This document shows positions 19,815-31,366 of a DNA stretch of 64,000 bases, in pieces (position 1 is the stretch's first letter; each line of letters opens with the position of its first letter). A program made the position numbers and the translations under genes. Source of the stretch: Polynucleobacter sp. HIN5 (GTDB lineage: Bacteria > Pseudomonadota > Gammaproteobacteria > Burkholderiales > Burkholderiaceae); the NCBI RefSeq assembly GCF_030297555.1, contig NZ_AP028136.1:124001-188000 (forward strand), given 5' to 3'. The notes beneath the pieces are model-generated. The model was not told the DNA's origin, ran no database searches, and saw only the letters and a list, made by a program, of their open reading frames with translations.

Positions 19815-20243
19815 TTGTTTCAAGGCGCTTCAGCTCTCAATCTCGACGCAAAAGGTCGTATGTCGGTGCCGGCAAGGCATCGTGACGCCTTATTGCTGCA
19901 GGGCGAAGGTCGCGTCACGCTAACCAAGCACCCCGACGGGTGTTTATTGTTATTTCCCAGACCCGAGTGGGAAGCATTTCGGGCTCGGGTTGCGCAATTG
20001 CCAATGGACGCACATTGGTGGCGCCGAATCTTCTTGGGCAATGCTGCGGAAATTGATTTAGATAGTGCTGGACGCATTCTGATCACGCCCGAGCTCCGCA
20101 GCGCTGCAAACATTGAACGTGAAATTATGTTGCTGGGTATGGGTTCGCATCTAGAGATCTGGGATGCAAACACGTATGCAGCAAAAGAGCAGGCGGCAAT
20201 TGCGCAGGGCATGCCAGACGCATTAAAACAATTTACCTTTTGA
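19815..20243 (+). CDS. mraZ: Transcriptional regulator MraZ
   Basis: DNA-binding regulator at the head of the division/cell-wall cluster, 142 residues. It is a double AbrB-like fold made of two repeats: [26 protein letters not shown] near the N terminus (two strands of the motif) and [21 protein letters not shown] in the second half. It starts with TTG, since the family N terminus MFQG begins there and no ATG is available. The only Shine-Dalgarno-like bases are the GGGG of the third MraZ box. rsmH follows 12 bases later. Confidence 0.93.
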   Translation: MFQGASALNLDAKGRMSVPARHRDALLLQGEGRVTLTKHPDGCLLLFPRPEWEAFRARVAQLPMDAHWWRRIFLGNAAEIDLDSAGRILITPELRSAANIEREIMLLGMGSHLEIWDANTYAAKEQAAIAQGMPDALKQFTF

Positions 20244-20255
20244 TGATCGGGCGCC

Positions 20256-21191
20256 ATGAACAACACCCATCGCCCAGTATTACTGGCCGAGGCAGTCACC
20301 GCCATGATCAGTGGACCATCCTTTCAGCCCAACTCTGCCGTACTAATCGATGGAACCTTCGGTCGAGGTGGTCATACGCAAGCACTATTGGATGTGCTTG
20401 GCAAGGAGAGCAAGCTTATCGCATTCGACAAGGATCCCGAAGCCATCGCCAAAGCACAATCGCTTTGCGATCCACGTCTACAAATTATTCATTCAAGTTT
20501 TGCCAACATCGAGCAGCATATTCAGAGGGCATCGGTCGATGCAGTGTTGCTCGACTTGGGGATCAGCTCACCGCAAATCGATACACCGGAGCGGGGATTT
20601 TCATTTCGGTTCGAGGGCCCGCTTGATATGCGTATGGATACGACGCGCGGAATTTCAGCTCGGGAATGGCTTGCCAGCGCAGCAGTCGATGAAATTGCGC
20701 AGGTAATTAAAACCTTTGGTGAGGAGCGCTTTGCATCGTCCATTGCACGAGCAATTGTGAAACAACGCGAAGAAGGTCATTCTGTTCAAACCACTAAAGC
20801 CTTGGCAGATTTGATTGCAAGCGTAGTGAAAACACGTGAGCCAGGACAGGATCCAGCAACTCGCACGTTTCAAGCCATTCGGATTTTTATCAATCAAGAA
20901 TTAGCCGATCTTGAGAAGGGCCTATCCGCCGCTCTAAACGTATTAAAAGTTGGCGGTCGATTGGTAGTGATTAGTTTTCATTCATTGGAAGACCGTATTG
21001 TTAAGCAGTTCATGCAAGCGCATGCGCAAGTGAACATCCCTCGAGAATTGCCCATACGAGCAAAAGATTTACCGCAGGGCGATTTAGAAATCATTACTCG
21101 GGTTAAGCCAGGCTTAACCGAGGTTAATGAAAATCCCCGAGCCCGTTCAGCGGTGATGCGAGTTGCGCAGAAAAGAGGCGCTCTCGTATGA
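20256..21191 (+). CDS. rsmH: 16S rRNA m4C1402 N4-methyltransferase
   Basis: SAM-dependent methyltransferase (formerly MraW) acting on C1402 of 16S rRNA. It shows [10 protein letters not shown] at the N terminus, the SAM motif [58 protein letters not shown] and the C-terminal [16 protein letters not shown]. The 311-residue length is normal. Its stop overlaps the ftsL start by four bases. Confidence 0.96.
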   Translation: MNNTHRPVLLAEAVTAMISGPSFQPNSAVLIDGTFGRGGHTQALLDVLGKESKLIAFDKDPEAIAKAQSLCDPRLQIIHSSFANIEQHIQRASVDAVLLDLGISSPQIDTPERGFSFRFEGPLDMRMDTTRGISAREWLASAAVDEIAQVIKTFGEERFASSIARAIVKQREEGHSVQTTKALADLIASVVKTREPGQDPATRTFQAIRIFINQELADLEKGLSAALNVLKVGGRLVVISFHSLEDRIVKQFMQAHAQVNIPRELPIRAKDLPQGDLEIITRVKPGLTEVNENPRARSAVMRVAQKRGALV

Positions 21192-21454
21192 ATCGCGCCA
21201 CGCTTAGTCTGCTCGCATTGTTATTAATTTGCGCATTGTCGCTGGTTACGTCTCAACAGAAAACTAGAAAGTTATTTGTATCCTTGGAGCGTGCTCAAGC
21301 ACAAGAACGTAAGTTAAATCAAGAATGGCTCAGGTTAGAGTTTGAGCAGCGCAATCTCTCCAAATCGGCCCGAATTCGTGATGTGGCTCGCAACCAATTG
21401 CGGATGAGTCCGATTACCCCAGATCGCACCTTGTACTTCAAGGAAGGCCTATGA
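21188..21454 (+). CDS. ftsL: Cell division protein FtsL
   Basis: Small bitopic divisome protein that acts with FtsB/FtsQ and FtsW/FtsI. It is 88 residues long: a short N terminus, one membrane helix (about residues 5-22) and a periplasmic coiled coil around [20 protein letters not shown]. The sequence is weakly conserved in general, so the call rests mainly on size, topology and its place between rsmH and ftsI. It overlaps both neighbours by four bases. Confidence 0.9.
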   Translation: MNRATLSLLALLLICALSLVTSQQKTRKLFVSLERAQAQERKLNQEWLRLEFEQRNLSKSARIRDVARNQLRMSPITPDRTLYFKEGL

Positions 21455-23211
21455 AACCGGTAGGCTTCTCGACCTCTCCAAACGTTGTGTTGCGACTGCC
21501 GATGTGGCGCTCGCGACTGATGCTGTTCTTGCTGTTTATTGCATTCGTAGCGTTGGTCATTCGTGCATTTTGGATTCAGGGCCCAGGAAATGGGTTTTAT
21601 GAAGCAAAAGCGGTCAAGGGCGTACAGCGTGAGATTGAGATGCGTGCCACGCGTGGAAAAATTTTGGATCGCAACGGTCAGTTAATTGCGACAAGCCTTG
21701 AGGCAAAGGCTGTGATTGCGTATACCGACAGTATTCCTGCTGACCTTGCGCCTGAGAAAATTTCTCAACTCGCTAAGTTGTTGGAGATGAGTGAAGCAGA
21801 GATTAAGAAGCGTTTTTCTGATGAGCGCAATCAAGTATTTTTAAAGCGTCAGGTTGACCCCGAGATTGCTCAACAAATCCGTCGTTTAGAGATTCCAGGA
21901 ATTGGATTAAACAATGAATACCGTCGGCATTACCCCGAGGGTGAGGCGATGGCTCACGTGGTTGGCTTTACGAACGTGGAAGATCGTGGTCAAGAAGGAA
22001 TTGAGCTGGCGCGTGATAAAGACCTAGCGGCTCAGCCAGGGAAACGACGGGTCGTAGTTGATCGCTTGGGTCGAATCGTCAATGACATTTCAATCTTGCA
22101 ATTTCCACAGGATGGCCAGGATCTTCAACTCTCAATCGATAGCAAGATTCAGTACATTGCGTACAACGCCTTAAAGAGTGCCGTTGAAAAGCATCGTGCC
22201 AAGGCCGGCGGCGCGGTAGTGCTCGATGTGCGTACTGGAGAAATTTTGGCATTGGCTAATTGGCCAAGTTATAACCCAAACTCGCGTAAAGCACTGACTG
22301 GTGAGCAGCTGCGTAACCGGGTCTTGACCGATACCTTTGAGCCGGGCTCAACCATGAAGCCTTTCCCAGTTGCGCTTGCACTAGAGCAAGGTAAGGTGCA
22401 GCCCGAAACCAATATGACCATTGGTCAAAAATTATTAGTAGGTCCCAAGCCGATCACGGATACGCATCCCTATGGAATGTTGACAGTATCTCAAGTGATT
22501 CAGAAATCGAGCAATATTGGCACTGCAAAATTAGCGCTGCAGCTCGAGCCTCGTGAGATGTGGGATCTATTTGCAGCAGTTGGTTTTGGCCAAGCCCCGA
22601 ACATTGGATTTCCCGGCGCAGTGGCAGGGCGCCTACATCCTTATCAAAAATGGGGCCAAAGTGATCAAGCCCGCATGTCCTTCGGATATGGAATTTCCAC
22701 TTCATTATTTCAGTTGGCTCGCGCCTATACGATTTTTGCTCGCGATGGCGAGTTAGTGCCCACCACAATTATGCGTAGCCCAGATTACAAACCGGGCACC
22801 CGAATTATTACGGCCAAGTCCGCCATTGAGATGCGCAATATGTTGGAGACCGTTACGGAGCAAGGCGGTACGGCAACGACTGCACGCGCGGAGGGATTTC
22901 GGGTTGGGGGAAAAACCGGCACCTCCCATAAGGTTGAGGGCAAGGGCTATGCCTCTAATAAATACCGCGCATTCTTTGTTGGCTTAGCACCAATTAGTGC
23001 CCCACGCATTGTGGTTGCGGTGATGGTTGATGAGCCTACCGCTGGTGGTTATTACGGTGGGCAAGTCGCTGCACCCGTGTTCTCAACCATTGTGAGTGAG
23101 ACCTTGCGTAGTATGAACGTCACTCCCGATATGAATGAGCGCACGGTGGTACAGGCGCCGGATGCGCAACCGGTAACTGGTGCGTTACAAAAAGTGGCGC
23201 TAAAGCAATGA
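21451..23211 (+). CDS. ftsI: Peptidoglycan transpeptidase FtsI (PBP3)
   Basis: Septal class B penicillin-binding protein, 586 residues. A short cytoplasmic tail and one membrane anchor (about residues 22-40) precede the pedestal domain, with RGKILDRNGQLIATS. The transpeptidase motifs are complete: the active serine in EPGSTMKPF (SxxK), SSN in QKSSNIGTAKL and KTG in GGKTGTSHKV. It cross-links septal peptidoglycan as the partner of FtsW. It overlaps ftsL and murE by four bases each. Confidence 0.96.
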   Translation: MKPVGFSTSPNVVLRLPMWRSRLMLFLLFIAFVALVIRAFWIQGPGNGFYEAKAVKGVQREIEMRATRGKILDRNGQLIATSLEAKAVIAYTDSIPADLAPEKISQLAKLLEMSEAEIKKRFSDERNQVFLKRQVDPEIAQQIRRLEIPGIGLNNEYRRHYPEGEAMAHVVGFTNVEDRGQEGIELARDKDLAAQPGKRRVVVDRLGRIVNDISILQFPQDGQDLQLSIDSKIQYIAYNALKSAVEKHRAKAGGAVVLDVRTGEILALANWPSYNPNSRKALTGEQLRNRVLTDTFEPGSTMKPFPVALALEQGKVQPETNMTIGQKLLVGPKPITDTHPYGMLTVSQVIQKSSNIGTAKLALQLEPREMWDLFAAVGFGQAPNIGFPGAVAGRLHPYQKWGQSDQARMSFGYGISTSLFQLARAYTIFARDGELVPTTIMRSPDYKPGTRIITAKSAIEMRNMLETVTEQGGTATTARAEGFRVGGKTGTSHKVEGKGYASNKYRAFFVGLAPISAPRIVVAVMVDEPTAGGYYGGQVAAPVFSTIVSETLRSMNVTPDMNERTVVQAPDAQPVTGALQKVALKQ

Positions 23212-24749
23212 TGGCCAATATGCAAATGACCCATCGCGATGTATTGCCTTATTTAAGGCTAAGCCTTGTACCCAGCGCCAAATTGGTTGCAGATACCCGT
23301 CTTATTACAAAGGGCGATGTGTTTCTAGCCTACTCGGTTGGACACGGGAAGGCCCTCCGAGATGGACGGATTTATATCGCTCAGGCACTCTCCCGAGGGG
23401 CTACCTATGTGTTATATCAACCAAACACTGATGAAGCACAAAACCTTGCTTGGGAATCCGATTTGGATGAGCGTTGCATTGCGGTTCCTGAGCTTGCCAA
23501 GCATGCTGGATGGTTAAGTTCAGTGTGGTATGGCAAGCCCAGTGAGGTGGTGCCAGTGATTGGCGTGACTGGCACGAATGGTAAGACCAGTGTGACCCAA
23601 TGGCTTGCACAATGCTTATCTGAGAGAGCTGCCGTGATCGGTACACTCGGTAGTGGCTTTCCAAACCAATTACAAGGACTGGGGTACACCACCCCAGATG
23701 CGCCCCGCCTACAAATGGAGCTTGCTAGCTTAAAAGCAAAAGGGGCTGAATATATTGCGCTCGAGGTATCTTCACATGCCCTAGAGCAAGGACGTGTGAA
23801 TGGCACTCACTTTGCTTGCGCCGTCTTTACGAATCTTAGCCGTGATCACTTGGATTATCACGGCAGCATGGCAGAGTATGGTGCCGCAAAAGCCCGACTT
23901 TTTCTTGATTTTCATCCAAAGAATGTTGTGATCAATATTGATGATTCCTTTGGACGCGAGCTACTAATGAGTATGGCCACGCGCGAGGGTGTGGAGATTT
24001 GGGCATACGGTATGTCTCAAAGCTCATTTCAGGGATTAGAAAAATTACAAAGCCGCTTCAAAGCTATATATTTTCAGGAGTACACATTTGGAAAGAATGC
24101 CTATCAATGTCAGTTGAGTATTGATGGAGTCAATCATTCGGTCACTATTCCTGTATTAGGCAAATTTAATTTAAGTAATGCCTTAGCCGTGATTTCAACC
24201 CTGATGGTCTTTAGAATTCCAGATGCACTGAAGCGACTCTCGAACCTAAAACCTGTTTTAGGTCGCATGGAAGTGATTCACAGTGATCGCGCAGACACCC
24301 CATTGATGGTGGTTGATTACGCCCACACCCCTGACGCATTACAAAAAGTTTTAGAAACCTTAAAGCCCATTGCGCAAGGGCGCGGAGGAAAATTGTTGTG
24401 CGTATTTGGCTGTGGTGGTGATCGGGATCAAGAAAAGCGCTCCATGATGGGTACAGTTGCGCAATCGATCGCTGATCATGTGATCATTACAAGTGATAAC
24501 CCACGCTCCGAAGACCCACAAGACATCATGAATATGATTGTGGCTGGTATGAGTGACCATCACACCTCATCCGTTGAGCTCATTGCAGATCGCGCTGCAG
24601 CCATCATGACCGCAGTTAGACAAGCTCAAGCCCACGATGTTGTTCTAGTTGCCGGTAAGGGCCATGAGACCACTCAAGAAATTCAGGGAAAACGTTTTGA
24701 CTTTTCGGATCAAGCGCATTTGCGGCTGGTGAGTGGAGGAGCGGTTTGA
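23208..24749 (+). CDS. murE: UDP-MurNAc-L-Ala-D-Glu:meso-DAP ligase
   Basis: Adds meso-diaminopimelate to the nucleotide precursor of peptidoglycan. The ATP-binding motif is GVTGTNGKTSVTQWLA, then DHLDYHGSM, and the DAP-specificity motif DNPRSEDP, which points to a meso-DAP wall. A C-terminal VLVAGKGHETTQEI stretch closes the ligase domain. The length of 513 residues is normal. The first codons (MMANMQMTHRD) contain several ATGs, so the start is uncertain by up to five codons. The overlap with ftsI favours the first. Confidence 0.95.
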   Translation: MMANMQMTHRDVLPYLRLSLVPSAKLVADTRLITKGDVFLAYSVGHGKALRDGRIYIAQALSRGATYVLYQPNTDEAQNLAWESDLDERCIAVPELAKHAGWLSSVWYGKPSEVVPVIGVTGTNGKTSVTQWLAQCLSERAAVIGTLGSGFPNQLQGLGYTTPDAPRLQMELASLKAKGAEYIALEVSSHALEQGRVNGTHFACAVFTNLSRDHLDYHGSMAEYGAAKARLFLDFHPKNVVINIDDSFGRELLMSMATREGVEIWAYGMSQSSFQGLEKLQSRFKAIYFQEYTFGKNAYQCQLSIDGVNHSVTIPVLGKFNLSNALAVISTLMVFRIPDALKRLSNLKPVLGRMEVIHSDRADTPLMVVDYAHTPDALQKVLETLKPIAQGRGGKLLCVFGCGGDRDQEKRSMMGTVAQSIADHVIITSDNPRSEDPQDIMNMIVAGMSDHHTSSVELIADRAAAIMTAVRQAQAHDVVLVAGKGHETTQEIQGKRFDFSDQAHLRLVSGGAV

Positions 24750-26197
24750 TGCAAGCCATTCCAACCATGACTAATCTTGCTCATATCCATGCCTTACTTC
24801 CAAATAGTCAATTGCATAACATAGGTATGGTTGAAGCACGCGATCAACTAATTAGTCAGGTTGGAACCGATAGTCGTCATCTTTCAACCGGAGAGCTTTT
24901 TGTAGCACTTAAAGGCGATCGCTTTGATGCGCACAGTTTCTTAAGTGCTGTGGCCGAGCACGGTGCTTCTGCTGCCTTGATTAGTGAAAAAACATCCTGC
25001 CCAACAAGTTTGCCAGCTGTTTATGTAGACGATACCCGCAAGGGACTCGGAGAGCTTGCCGCCGCATGGCGAGCTCAGTTTGCATTGCCTCTGGCAGTGG
25101 TGACCGGAAGTAATGGCAAAACAACCGTCAAGGAAATGATTGCAGCAATTTTCAGAGAAGCAGTTAGCCCGTCTGAATTGCTTGTGACCGAAGGAAATTT
25201 AAATAACGATATTGGTTTGCCGCTTACATTATTAAAGCTTCGTCCTTCGCATCGCCTAGCCGTGATTGAGTTAGGCATGAATCATCCGGGAGAGACTGCC
25301 GAGCTTGCAATGATCGCTCGCCCAACCATTGCACTCATTAATAACGCGCAACGAGAGCATCAAGAGTTCATGGAAACCGTTGATGCGGTGGCGCATGAGC
25401 ATGCAGATGCTTTACGTGCACTTCGGTCTGATGGCGTAGGTGTATTTCCAGCAGATACCCCATATACCGCTTTATGGAAAGGAGCTTGCGCTTGCAAACG
25501 GCATTTAGAGTTTCGCTGGTTAGATCAGGCCCCTAATACAAATTTGGAATCAGATTCCGTGATTGATGGTTATTTACTTGCGGATGGTCAGATTCAAGTT
25601 CGAACATCAATCGGTTCGATTCAGGTGAAACTCAATACACTTGGGGAGCATAACTACCGTAATGCCTTAGCCGCTACTGCTGTGGCTATTGCTGCACAAA
25701 TTCCGTTGTCGCAAATTAAAGCCGGCTTAGGGCAATTCATGCCTGTATCGGGTCGGATGCAGCGGATCACGATATCCCAGAATATCGAACTCATCAACGA
25801 TACCTATAACGCTAATCCAGATTCGGTCGAAGCCGCTGTTAAGGCATTAGCAGCTTTTCGTGGTGAGCGCCACCTCGTTTTAGGTGACATGGGAGAAGTG
25901 GGTTCGCAGGGCCCCGCTTTTCATCAGGAACTTGGGAAGTACACGGCGCAATGCGGTATTGAGCATTTCAAGACGATTGGTTCTCTAACGAAAGAAAGTC
26001 ATACAGCATATTTACGTGAGAGACCTACTGGGGATGCACGTCATTTTGATGACATTGATTTATTGAATCGCGAGTTGCTTCAGAATCTTAGGCAATTTGA
26101 CCAACGTAATGTTTGTATCTTAGTTAAAGGATCCCGATTTATGCGGATGGAGCGGGTAGTGCAAGCTCTCATTGAGGGAGTGAAACCATGCTCTTGA
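24749..26197 (+). CDS. murF: UDP-MurNAc-tripeptide:D-Ala-D-Ala ligase
   Basis: Adds D-Ala-D-Ala to the UDP-MurNAc tripeptide, the last cytoplasmic step before MraY. Motifs: [41 protein letters not shown] and [14 protein letters not shown]. The ATG at 24749 shares a base with the murE stop (TGATG), which suggests translational re-initiation. A TTG one codon upstream is less likely. The protein is 482 residues. Its 3' end overlaps mraY by ten bases. Confidence 0.95.
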   Translation: MQAIPTMTNLAHIHALLPNSQLHNIGMVEARDQLISQVGTDSRHLSTGELFVALKGDRFDAHSFLSAVAEHGASAALISEKTSCPTSLPAVYVDDTRKGLGELAAAWRAQFALPLAVVTGSNGKTTVKEMIAAIFREAVSPSELLVTEGNLNNDIGLPLTLLKLRPSHRLAVIELGMNHPGETAELAMIARPTIALINNAQREHQEFMETVDAVAHEHADALRALRSDGVGVFPADTPYTALWKGACACKRHLEFRWLDQAPNTNLESDSVIDGYLLADGQIQVRTSIGSIQVKLNTLGEHNYRNALAATAVAIAAQIPLSQIKAGLGQFMPVSGRMQRITISQNIELINDTYNANPDSVEAAVKALAAFRGERHLVLGDMGEVGSQGPAFHQELGKYTAQCGIEHFKTIGSLTKESHTAYLRERPTGDARHFDDIDLLNRELLQNLRQFDQRNVCILVKGSRFMRMERVVQALIEGVKPCS

Positions 26198-27357
26198 TCT
26201 TGGCCCAATGGTTACAAGACGATTATGGATTTTTCCGGGTCTTCTCATATATTACCTTTCGTGCCGTGATGGCGACGATGACCGCACTTCTGATTGGTCT
26301 TGTCTTTGGTCCTTGGGTCATTCGGAAGTTGACCATGATGAAAGTGGATCAAGCGGTCCGTACCGATGGACCGCAATCGCATTTAGCGAAGGTTGGCACC
26401 CCTACTATGGGCGGCATATTAATCCTCATTGGTATTTTTATCTCTTGCATATTGTGGGCTGATTTAAGTAATCGCTTTATTTGGATCGTCATGCTAGTGA
26501 CCTTTGGTTTTGGTGCGATTGGTTGGGTCGATGACTATCGCAAAGTGGTCTATAAGAATCCCAAAGGGATGCCTTCGAAAGAAAAATTCTTTTGGCAAAC
26601 CTTGATTGGTTTATTTGCAGCAATTTATTTAGCGTTCTCGGTTTCAGAAGTCAATAACCTGAAGGTTCTACAGTTATTCATGAGTTGGGTCGAGAGCGGC
26701 TTTTCCTTAGATCTGCCAGCCAAGTCAAACTTAACCGTACCCTTTATGAAAGAAGTGAGCTACCCCTTGGGCGTCATGGGCTTCATCATTTTGAGTTACT
26801 TAGTCATCGTAGGTAGCAGTAACGCGGTGAACTTAACCGATGGCCTAGATGGTTTAGTCATCATGCCCGTGATTTTGGTGGGCGCTGCACTAGGAGCCTT
26901 TGCCTATGTTATGGGTAACTCAATCTACGCGAAGTATTTGCTATTTCCTCATATTCCGGGTGCCGGTGAACTATTAATCTTTTGTGGAGCAATGGGTGGT
27001 GCAGGCCTAGCATTTCTTTGGTACAACGCGCATCCCGCCCAAGTTTTTATGGGTGACGTAGGCGCTCTCGCTCTGGGCGGCGCCCTAGGAACCATCGCAG
27101 TCATTGTTCGTCAAGAGATTGTTCTCTTTGTGATGGGCGGGATTTTCGTTGCTGAAACAGTCTCGGTGATGATGCAAGTTCTATGGTTCAAGTTCACCAA
27201 AAAATATTATGGTGAAGGACGACGTATTTTCCGGATGGCGCCTTTGCATCATCATTTTGAACTTGGCGGATGGCGCGAGACGCAAGTAGTTGTGCGTTTT
27301 TGGATCATTACGATTTTGTTGGTACTCGTTGGCTTGTCAAGCCTTAAGTTACGGTGA
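26188..27357 (+). CDS. mraY: Phospho-MurNAc-pentapeptide transferase
   Basis: Polytopic inner-membrane enzyme that transfers phospho-MurNAc-pentapeptide to undecaprenyl phosphate, making lipid I. It has 389 residues and about ten hydrophobic segments. Conserved motifs: [24 protein letters not shown], the [12 protein letters not shown] active-site loop, [12 protein letters not shown], and the histidine-rich [12 protein letters not shown] loop. It lies in the middle of the dcw cluster between murF and murD. Confidence 0.97.
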   Translation: MLLILAQWLQDDYGFFRVFSYITFRAVMATMTALLIGLVFGPWVIRKLTMMKVDQAVRTDGPQSHLAKVGTPTMGGILILIGIFISCILWADLSNRFIWIVMLVTFGFGAIGWVDDYRKVVYKNPKGMPSKEKFFWQTLIGLFAAIYLAFSVSEVNNLKVLQLFMSWVESGFSLDLPAKSNLTVPFMKEVSYPLGVMGFIILSYLVIVGSSNAVNLTDGLDGLVIMPVILVGAALGAFAYVMGNSIYAKYLLFPHIPGAGELLIFCGAMGGAGLAFLWYNAHPAQVFMGDVGALALGGALGTIAVIVRQEIVLFVMGGIFVAETVSVMMQVLWFKFTKKYYGEGRRIFRMAPLHHHFELGGWRETQVVVRFWIITILLVLVGLSSLKLR

Positions 27358-27372
27358 GAAACGATTAATACG

Positions 27373-29061
27373 ATGAACCAGCGCTTACTTTACCCATTTA
27401 GTTCCAGCCATGGCGATGAGTTCGCCAGACTAACTTCACCACAAATCCTAATTGTGGGTTTAGGTGAATCTGGCTATGCCATGGCGAAGTGGTGCTTAAG
27501 CCAGGGCGCACAAGTACAACTTGCTGATACACGCCCTCTCTCGAAGCTAAATTCACAACAACAAACTTGGCTTAGTGAGCTTAAGGATGAGGGACTCAAG
27601 TCCTTTACCCCTGAAGTAAGCGATTGGAAGGGATTGCTCGAGCAAGCTGATATTTTAGGAATCAGCCCTGGCTTATCGCCACTGCAAGAGCCCGCTAATT
27701 CATTTTTAGCCATCTGCGAGGAGCGCAAGATCCCTGTTTGGAGCGAAATCGAATTTTTTGCTCGCTCACTTGCTGCTTTGAGTCGGATGGCTTTAGAAGC
27801 TGACACGAAGTATCAGCCTAACATTCTGGCAATCACTGGTACCAATGGCAAAACAACCACGAGCGCATTAACGGCTCAGATTTGTGAACGAGCAGGTCGC
27901 CGTGTTGCTTTGGCTGGCAATATTAGTCCAGCCGCTCTTGAAAAATTGAGTAGTGCATTGAATGAGGCAGATAGTTTTGCTGATTTGCCTCACATCTGGG
28001 TATTGGAGTTATCGAGTTTTCAGTTGCACTTTACCCACACTCTGAATCCAACAGCCGCAACCATTCTTAATCTCTCGCAGGATCACTTAGATTGGCATGG
28101 CGATATGAAGTCCTATGCTGCTGCGAAGGCTCGCATTTTAGGAAGGGATTCAGTTTTAGTTCTAAATCGAGATGATTTACTAGTGAATGAAGTATTTAGT
28201 CATACAGTCGATCATAAGGTTATCTCTTTTGGAAGTGACACGCCAACGGAGAGTGACTCATTTGGTATTGAGCGTGATTTAAATGGTGGTGGAATCGATT
28301 GGTTGGTTTGGGCGGAGCCTGACGAAGCGACCCAAGCGATGGAGCAGGAGGAGGCGCAAGAGGGATTCATAAAGCGTCGCCGTCGTAGGAAAAATAATGC
28401 GTATGAAGAGGCAGATACCTTACGACTCAAGCGGTTAATTCCAGCAGATGCGCTTCGTATTCGAGGTCGACACAATGCCCTCAATGCACTTGCCGCACTT
28501 GCTCTTGCCCGTGCTGCAGGTTTAGGGATTAGCTTACTTTTACATGGCTTACGTGAGTACCAGGGCGAACCGCATCGGGTTCAAACCATTGCTGTGATTC
28601 AAGATGTGGAATACATTGACGATAGTAAGGGTACCAATGTGGGAGCAACCGTTGCTGCATTGATGGGCCTAGGGGCTGCCTCAGGCCAAAAAAATATATG
28701 GCTCATTGCGGGCGGTGATGGAAAAGGCCAAGATTTTGCTCCCTTATCTGAACCGATCGATCGATTTGTAAAAGGCCTCATCGTGATAGGCCGTGATGGC
28801 CCAGCCATTAAGTCAGTATGCTCAAGCGCGATCAGCCGAGGCAATTTACAAGTGATCGATGCAAAGGATTTGGAGTCAGCTGTTCAGTCGGCAGCTCAAT
28901 ATGCATCAGCGGGTGACCTTGTTTTGTTATCTCCGGCGTGTGCGAGCTTTGATATGTTTAAAAACTATCAACACCGTGCGGACGTGTTTGTGGATGCTGT
29001 TCATGAACTCGCGAATCAATGGAGTAATAGTCCCAATGAACATCTAGGGGCATCGGCATGA
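27373..29061 (+). CDS. murD: UDP-MurNAc-L-alanine:D-glutamate ligase, long form
   Basis: Adds D-glutamate to UDP-MurNAc-L-Ala. The ATP motif is [16 protein letters not shown], then [37 protein letters not shown] and a C-terminal [12 protein letters not shown]. At 562 residues it is over 100 longer than E. coli MurD. Much of the extra length is a charged insertion at about residues 300-356, which contains an acidic run and then KRRRRRKN, just before the third domain. From memory, other Burkholderiales have a similar but shorter insertion. The ftsW start overlaps the stop by four bases. Confidence 0.94.
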   Translation: MNQRLLYPFSSSHGDEFARLTSPQILIVGLGESGYAMAKWCLSQGAQVQLADTRPLSKLNSQQQTWLSELKDEGLKSFTPEVSDWKGLLEQADILGISPGLSPLQEPANSFLAICEERKIPVWSEIEFFARSLAALSRMALEADTKYQPNILAITGTNGKTTTSALTAQICERAGRRVALAGNISPAALEKLSSALNEADSFADLPHIWVLELSSFQLHFTHTLNPTAATILNLSQDHLDWHGDMKSYAAAKARILGRDSVLVLNRDDLLVNEVFSHTVDHKVISFGSDTPTESDSFGIERDLNGGGIDWLVWAEPDEATQAMEQEEAQEGFIKRRRRRKNNAYEEADTLRLKRLIPADALRIRGRHNALNALAALALARAAGLGISLLLHGLREYQGEPHRVQTIAVIQDVEYIDDSKGTNVGATVAALMGLGAASGQKNIWLIAGGDGKGQDFAPLSEPIDRFVKGLIVIGRDGPAIKSVCSSAISRGNLQVIDAKDLESAVQSAAQYASAGDLVLLSPACASFDMFKNYQHRADVFVDAVHELANQWSNSPNEHLGASA

Positions 29062-30299
29062 ATATTCGTCAGAACCGTTTTTGGAATATCTCGCGCGAAG
29101 GCTTTGATGGCTTTCGTTCTGGATTACGAGACGCGGTATCCGGCGTTGAGCAAACTCGATCGCGCATGATGGAATATGACCAATTACTAGTTTGGGCAGT
29201 TTTATCCCTGAGTCTTATTGGATTGGTCATGGTTTATTCGGCCTCGATTACCTTGGCAGATGGTCCCAAATATGCCAACTACAGTAGTAATCACTTTTTG
29301 ATTCGGCATTTGATCTCGCTTGGAATTGCGGTGTTTGTTGGGTTTTGGGTCTTTAAGATTCCGGTGAAAACTTGGGATAAGTTGGCTCCCTATATTTTTG
29401 CAGTCACCATTTTGCTCTTAATTGCTGTTTTGATTCCTGGAATCGGTAAGGGTGTAAATGGAGCGCGGCGTTGGATTTCCTTGGGCGTGATGAATTTCCA
29501 ACCATCCGAGCTGATGAAATTCGCCGTCATTATCTTTGCGGCCAGTTATACCGTCAAACGCCAGGAGCATCTGCACTCCTTTGTAAAGGGCTTCGTACCC
29601 ATGGGTCTTGCAGTTGCCTTGGTTGGGCTATTGCTGATGCTTGAACCCGATATGGGAGCCCTCATGGTGATTGCCATCATTGCCATGGGCATTTTGTTCT
29701 TAGGCGGTATCAATGCCAAATTATTTGCTGGCTTAACGATTGTAGGTGTTGTGATTGTGGCGACCGTGATCGCATTATCCGAGTTTAGGCGTCAGCGCAT
29801 TTTTGCATTCTTAGATCCTTGGCAAGCCGAGCATGCTGCGCGCAAGGGTTATCAATTGGTTCACTCCTTGATGGCCTTTGGACGTGGTGAATGGTTTGGT
29901 GTTGGTTTGGGAGGTAGTGTTGAGAAGTTGCATTACTTACCTGAAGCGCACACCGACTTCATCTTGGCTGTGATTGGGGAAGAACTCGGTTTTGTGGGTG
30001 TATTTGTAGTGATTCTGCTTTTTTATTGGGTCGTGCGTCGGGCATTTCTGATTGGGCGTACTGCATTGCAATTGGATCGTAGCTTTGCGGGCTTGTGCGC
30101 CAAAGGCATTGGTATTTGGATCGGTTGGCAAACGTTTATCAATATGGGTGTGAATTTAGGCATCTTGCCAACTAAAGGATTAACTTTACCGCTCGTAAGT
30201 TATGGGGGTTCAGCCATTTTGATGAATATGGTGGCTTTCGCGGTCTTATTAAAGATTGATTACGAGAACCGAATTTTGATGCGCGGAGGTAAGCTATGA
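29058..30299 (+). CDS. ftsW: Peptidoglycan glycosyltransferase FtsW
   Basis: SEDS-family polymerase of septal peptidoglycan that works with FtsI. It has 413 residues: an N-terminal cytoplasmic stretch of about 40 residues, then around ten membrane helices. Family motifs: [20 protein letters not shown], the functional Asp region [31 protein letters not shown] and the C-terminal [17 protein letters not shown]. It overlaps murD and murG by four bases each. Confidence 0.96.
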   Translation: MNIRQNRFWNISREGFDGFRSGLRDAVSGVEQTRSRMMEYDQLLVWAVLSLSLIGLVMVYSASITLADGPKYANYSSNHFLIRHLISLGIAVFVGFWVFKIPVKTWDKLAPYIFAVTILLLIAVLIPGIGKGVNGARRWISLGVMNFQPSELMKFAVIIFAASYTVKRQEHLHSFVKGFVPMGLAVALVGLLLMLEPDMGALMVIAIIAMGILFLGGINAKLFAGLTIVGVVIVATVIALSEFRRQRIFAFLDPWQAEHAARKGYQLVHSLMAFGRGEWFGVGLGGSVEKLHYLPEAHTDFILAVIGEELGFVGVFVVILLFYWVVRRAFLIGRTALQLDRSFAGLCAKGIGIWIGWQTFINMGVNLGILPTKGLTLPLVSYGGSAILMNMVAFAVLLKIDYENRILMRGGKL

Positions 30300-31366
30300 C
30301 CCTCGTTACGCGCTCTGTTTTAGTCATGGCCGGGGGAACGGGTGGACATATTTTCCCGGGATTAGCCGTTGCAGAGTATTTGCGTAAGCAGGGTTGGTCC
30401 GTGTCGTGGATGGGCAACCCTAGTGGTATGGAATATCGCTTAGTACCTGCAAAAGGATTTACTTTTGAGGGCGTGCAATTTGGCGGCTTGCGGGGCAAGG
30501 GAATGCTGACAAAGCTGCTGATGCCCTTTCGGTTGGTGCGCGCCATGATGCAAAGCTGGAAAATTTTGCGTCGCTTGAAGCCAAGTGTGGTGTTAGGTAT
30601 GGGGGGCTATATCACCTTCCCAGGGGGTTTAGTGAGCTACTTAATGGGTCGGCCTTTGGTGCTGCATGAGGCCAACTCGGTAGCTGGAAGTGCAAACCGA
30701 GTGTTGGCACGATTTGCTGACCGAGTCCTCACTGGATTTCCGCACACACTCGAACATGGCCAGTGGGTGGGTAATCCGATTCGAGGGAGCTTTGAAGTGC
30801 TGGGTGATTGTAAGGCGCGCTATGCAATGCGTCAGGGCCCACTGCATTTACTTGTGGTTGGTGGAAGTTTGGGGGCTGCCGCACTCAATACAGTGGTCCC
30901 AGAAGCGCTAGCCTTATTGCCAGACGATCAGCGTCCAAACGTGATGCATCAGACGGGTGAGCAGCATTTGGAAGCAGTGACTAAAAAATATCAACAATTG
31001 GGCGTCCGTGGCGAACTAAAGCCATTCATTGAGGACATGGCTGAGGCCTATGCCAAAGCTGATTTAGTGATTTGCCGTGCTGGTGCAATGACCGTAGCCG
31101 AGATCTCGGCTGCTGGGGTTGCTGCTTGTTTTGTGCCATTTCCGTACGCAATTGATGATCACCAGACCGCCAATGCTCGTTTTTTGTCCGATGCAAAGGC
31201 AGCAATGCTGATGTCTCAAACGGAGTTAGACGCAGCTACGTTGGCAAACTTGATTCTTGGATTGCAGCGCGAGGATTTAGCTGAAATGGCCATGAAAGCG
31301 CAGGCGCTTGCAAAGTTTCGTGCGACCGAGGAAGTAGCCTCAATTTGCGAGGAGTGCGCTCGATGA
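30296..31366 (+). CDS. murG: UDP-GlcNAc:lipid I GlcNAc transferase
   Basis: GT-B glycosyltransferase on the inner face of the membrane that makes lipid II. The N-terminal loop [17 protein letters not shown] is the glycine-rich lipid-phosphate binding motif. Others are [38 protein letters not shown] and [14 protein letters not shown], the nucleotide-donor region. The length of 356 residues is normal. The murC ATG overlaps its stop (ATGA). Confidence 0.96.
   Translation: MTLVTRSVLVMAGGTGGHIFPGLAVAEYLRKQGWSVSWMGNPSGMEYRLVPAKGFTFEGVQFGGLRGKGMLTKLLMPFRLVRAMMQSWKILRRLKPSVVLGMGGYITFPGGLVSYLMGRPLVLHEANSVAGSANRVLARFADRVLTGFPHTLEHGQWVGNPIRGSFEVLGDCKARYAMRQGPLHLLVVGGSLGAAALNTVVPEALALLPDDQRPNVMHQTGEQHLEAVTKKYQQLGVRGELKPFIEDMAEAYAKADLVICRAGAMTVAEISAAGVAACFVPFPYAIDDHQTANARFLSDAKAAMLMSQTELDAATLANLILGLQREDLAEMAMKAQALAKFRATEEVASICEECAR

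Noticed and set aside
19820..20305. Open frame of 161 codons antisense to mraZ
   Set aside because: It mirrors the mraZ codons, has no recognisable domain and runs into the rsmH start. mraZ and rsmH explain the region.
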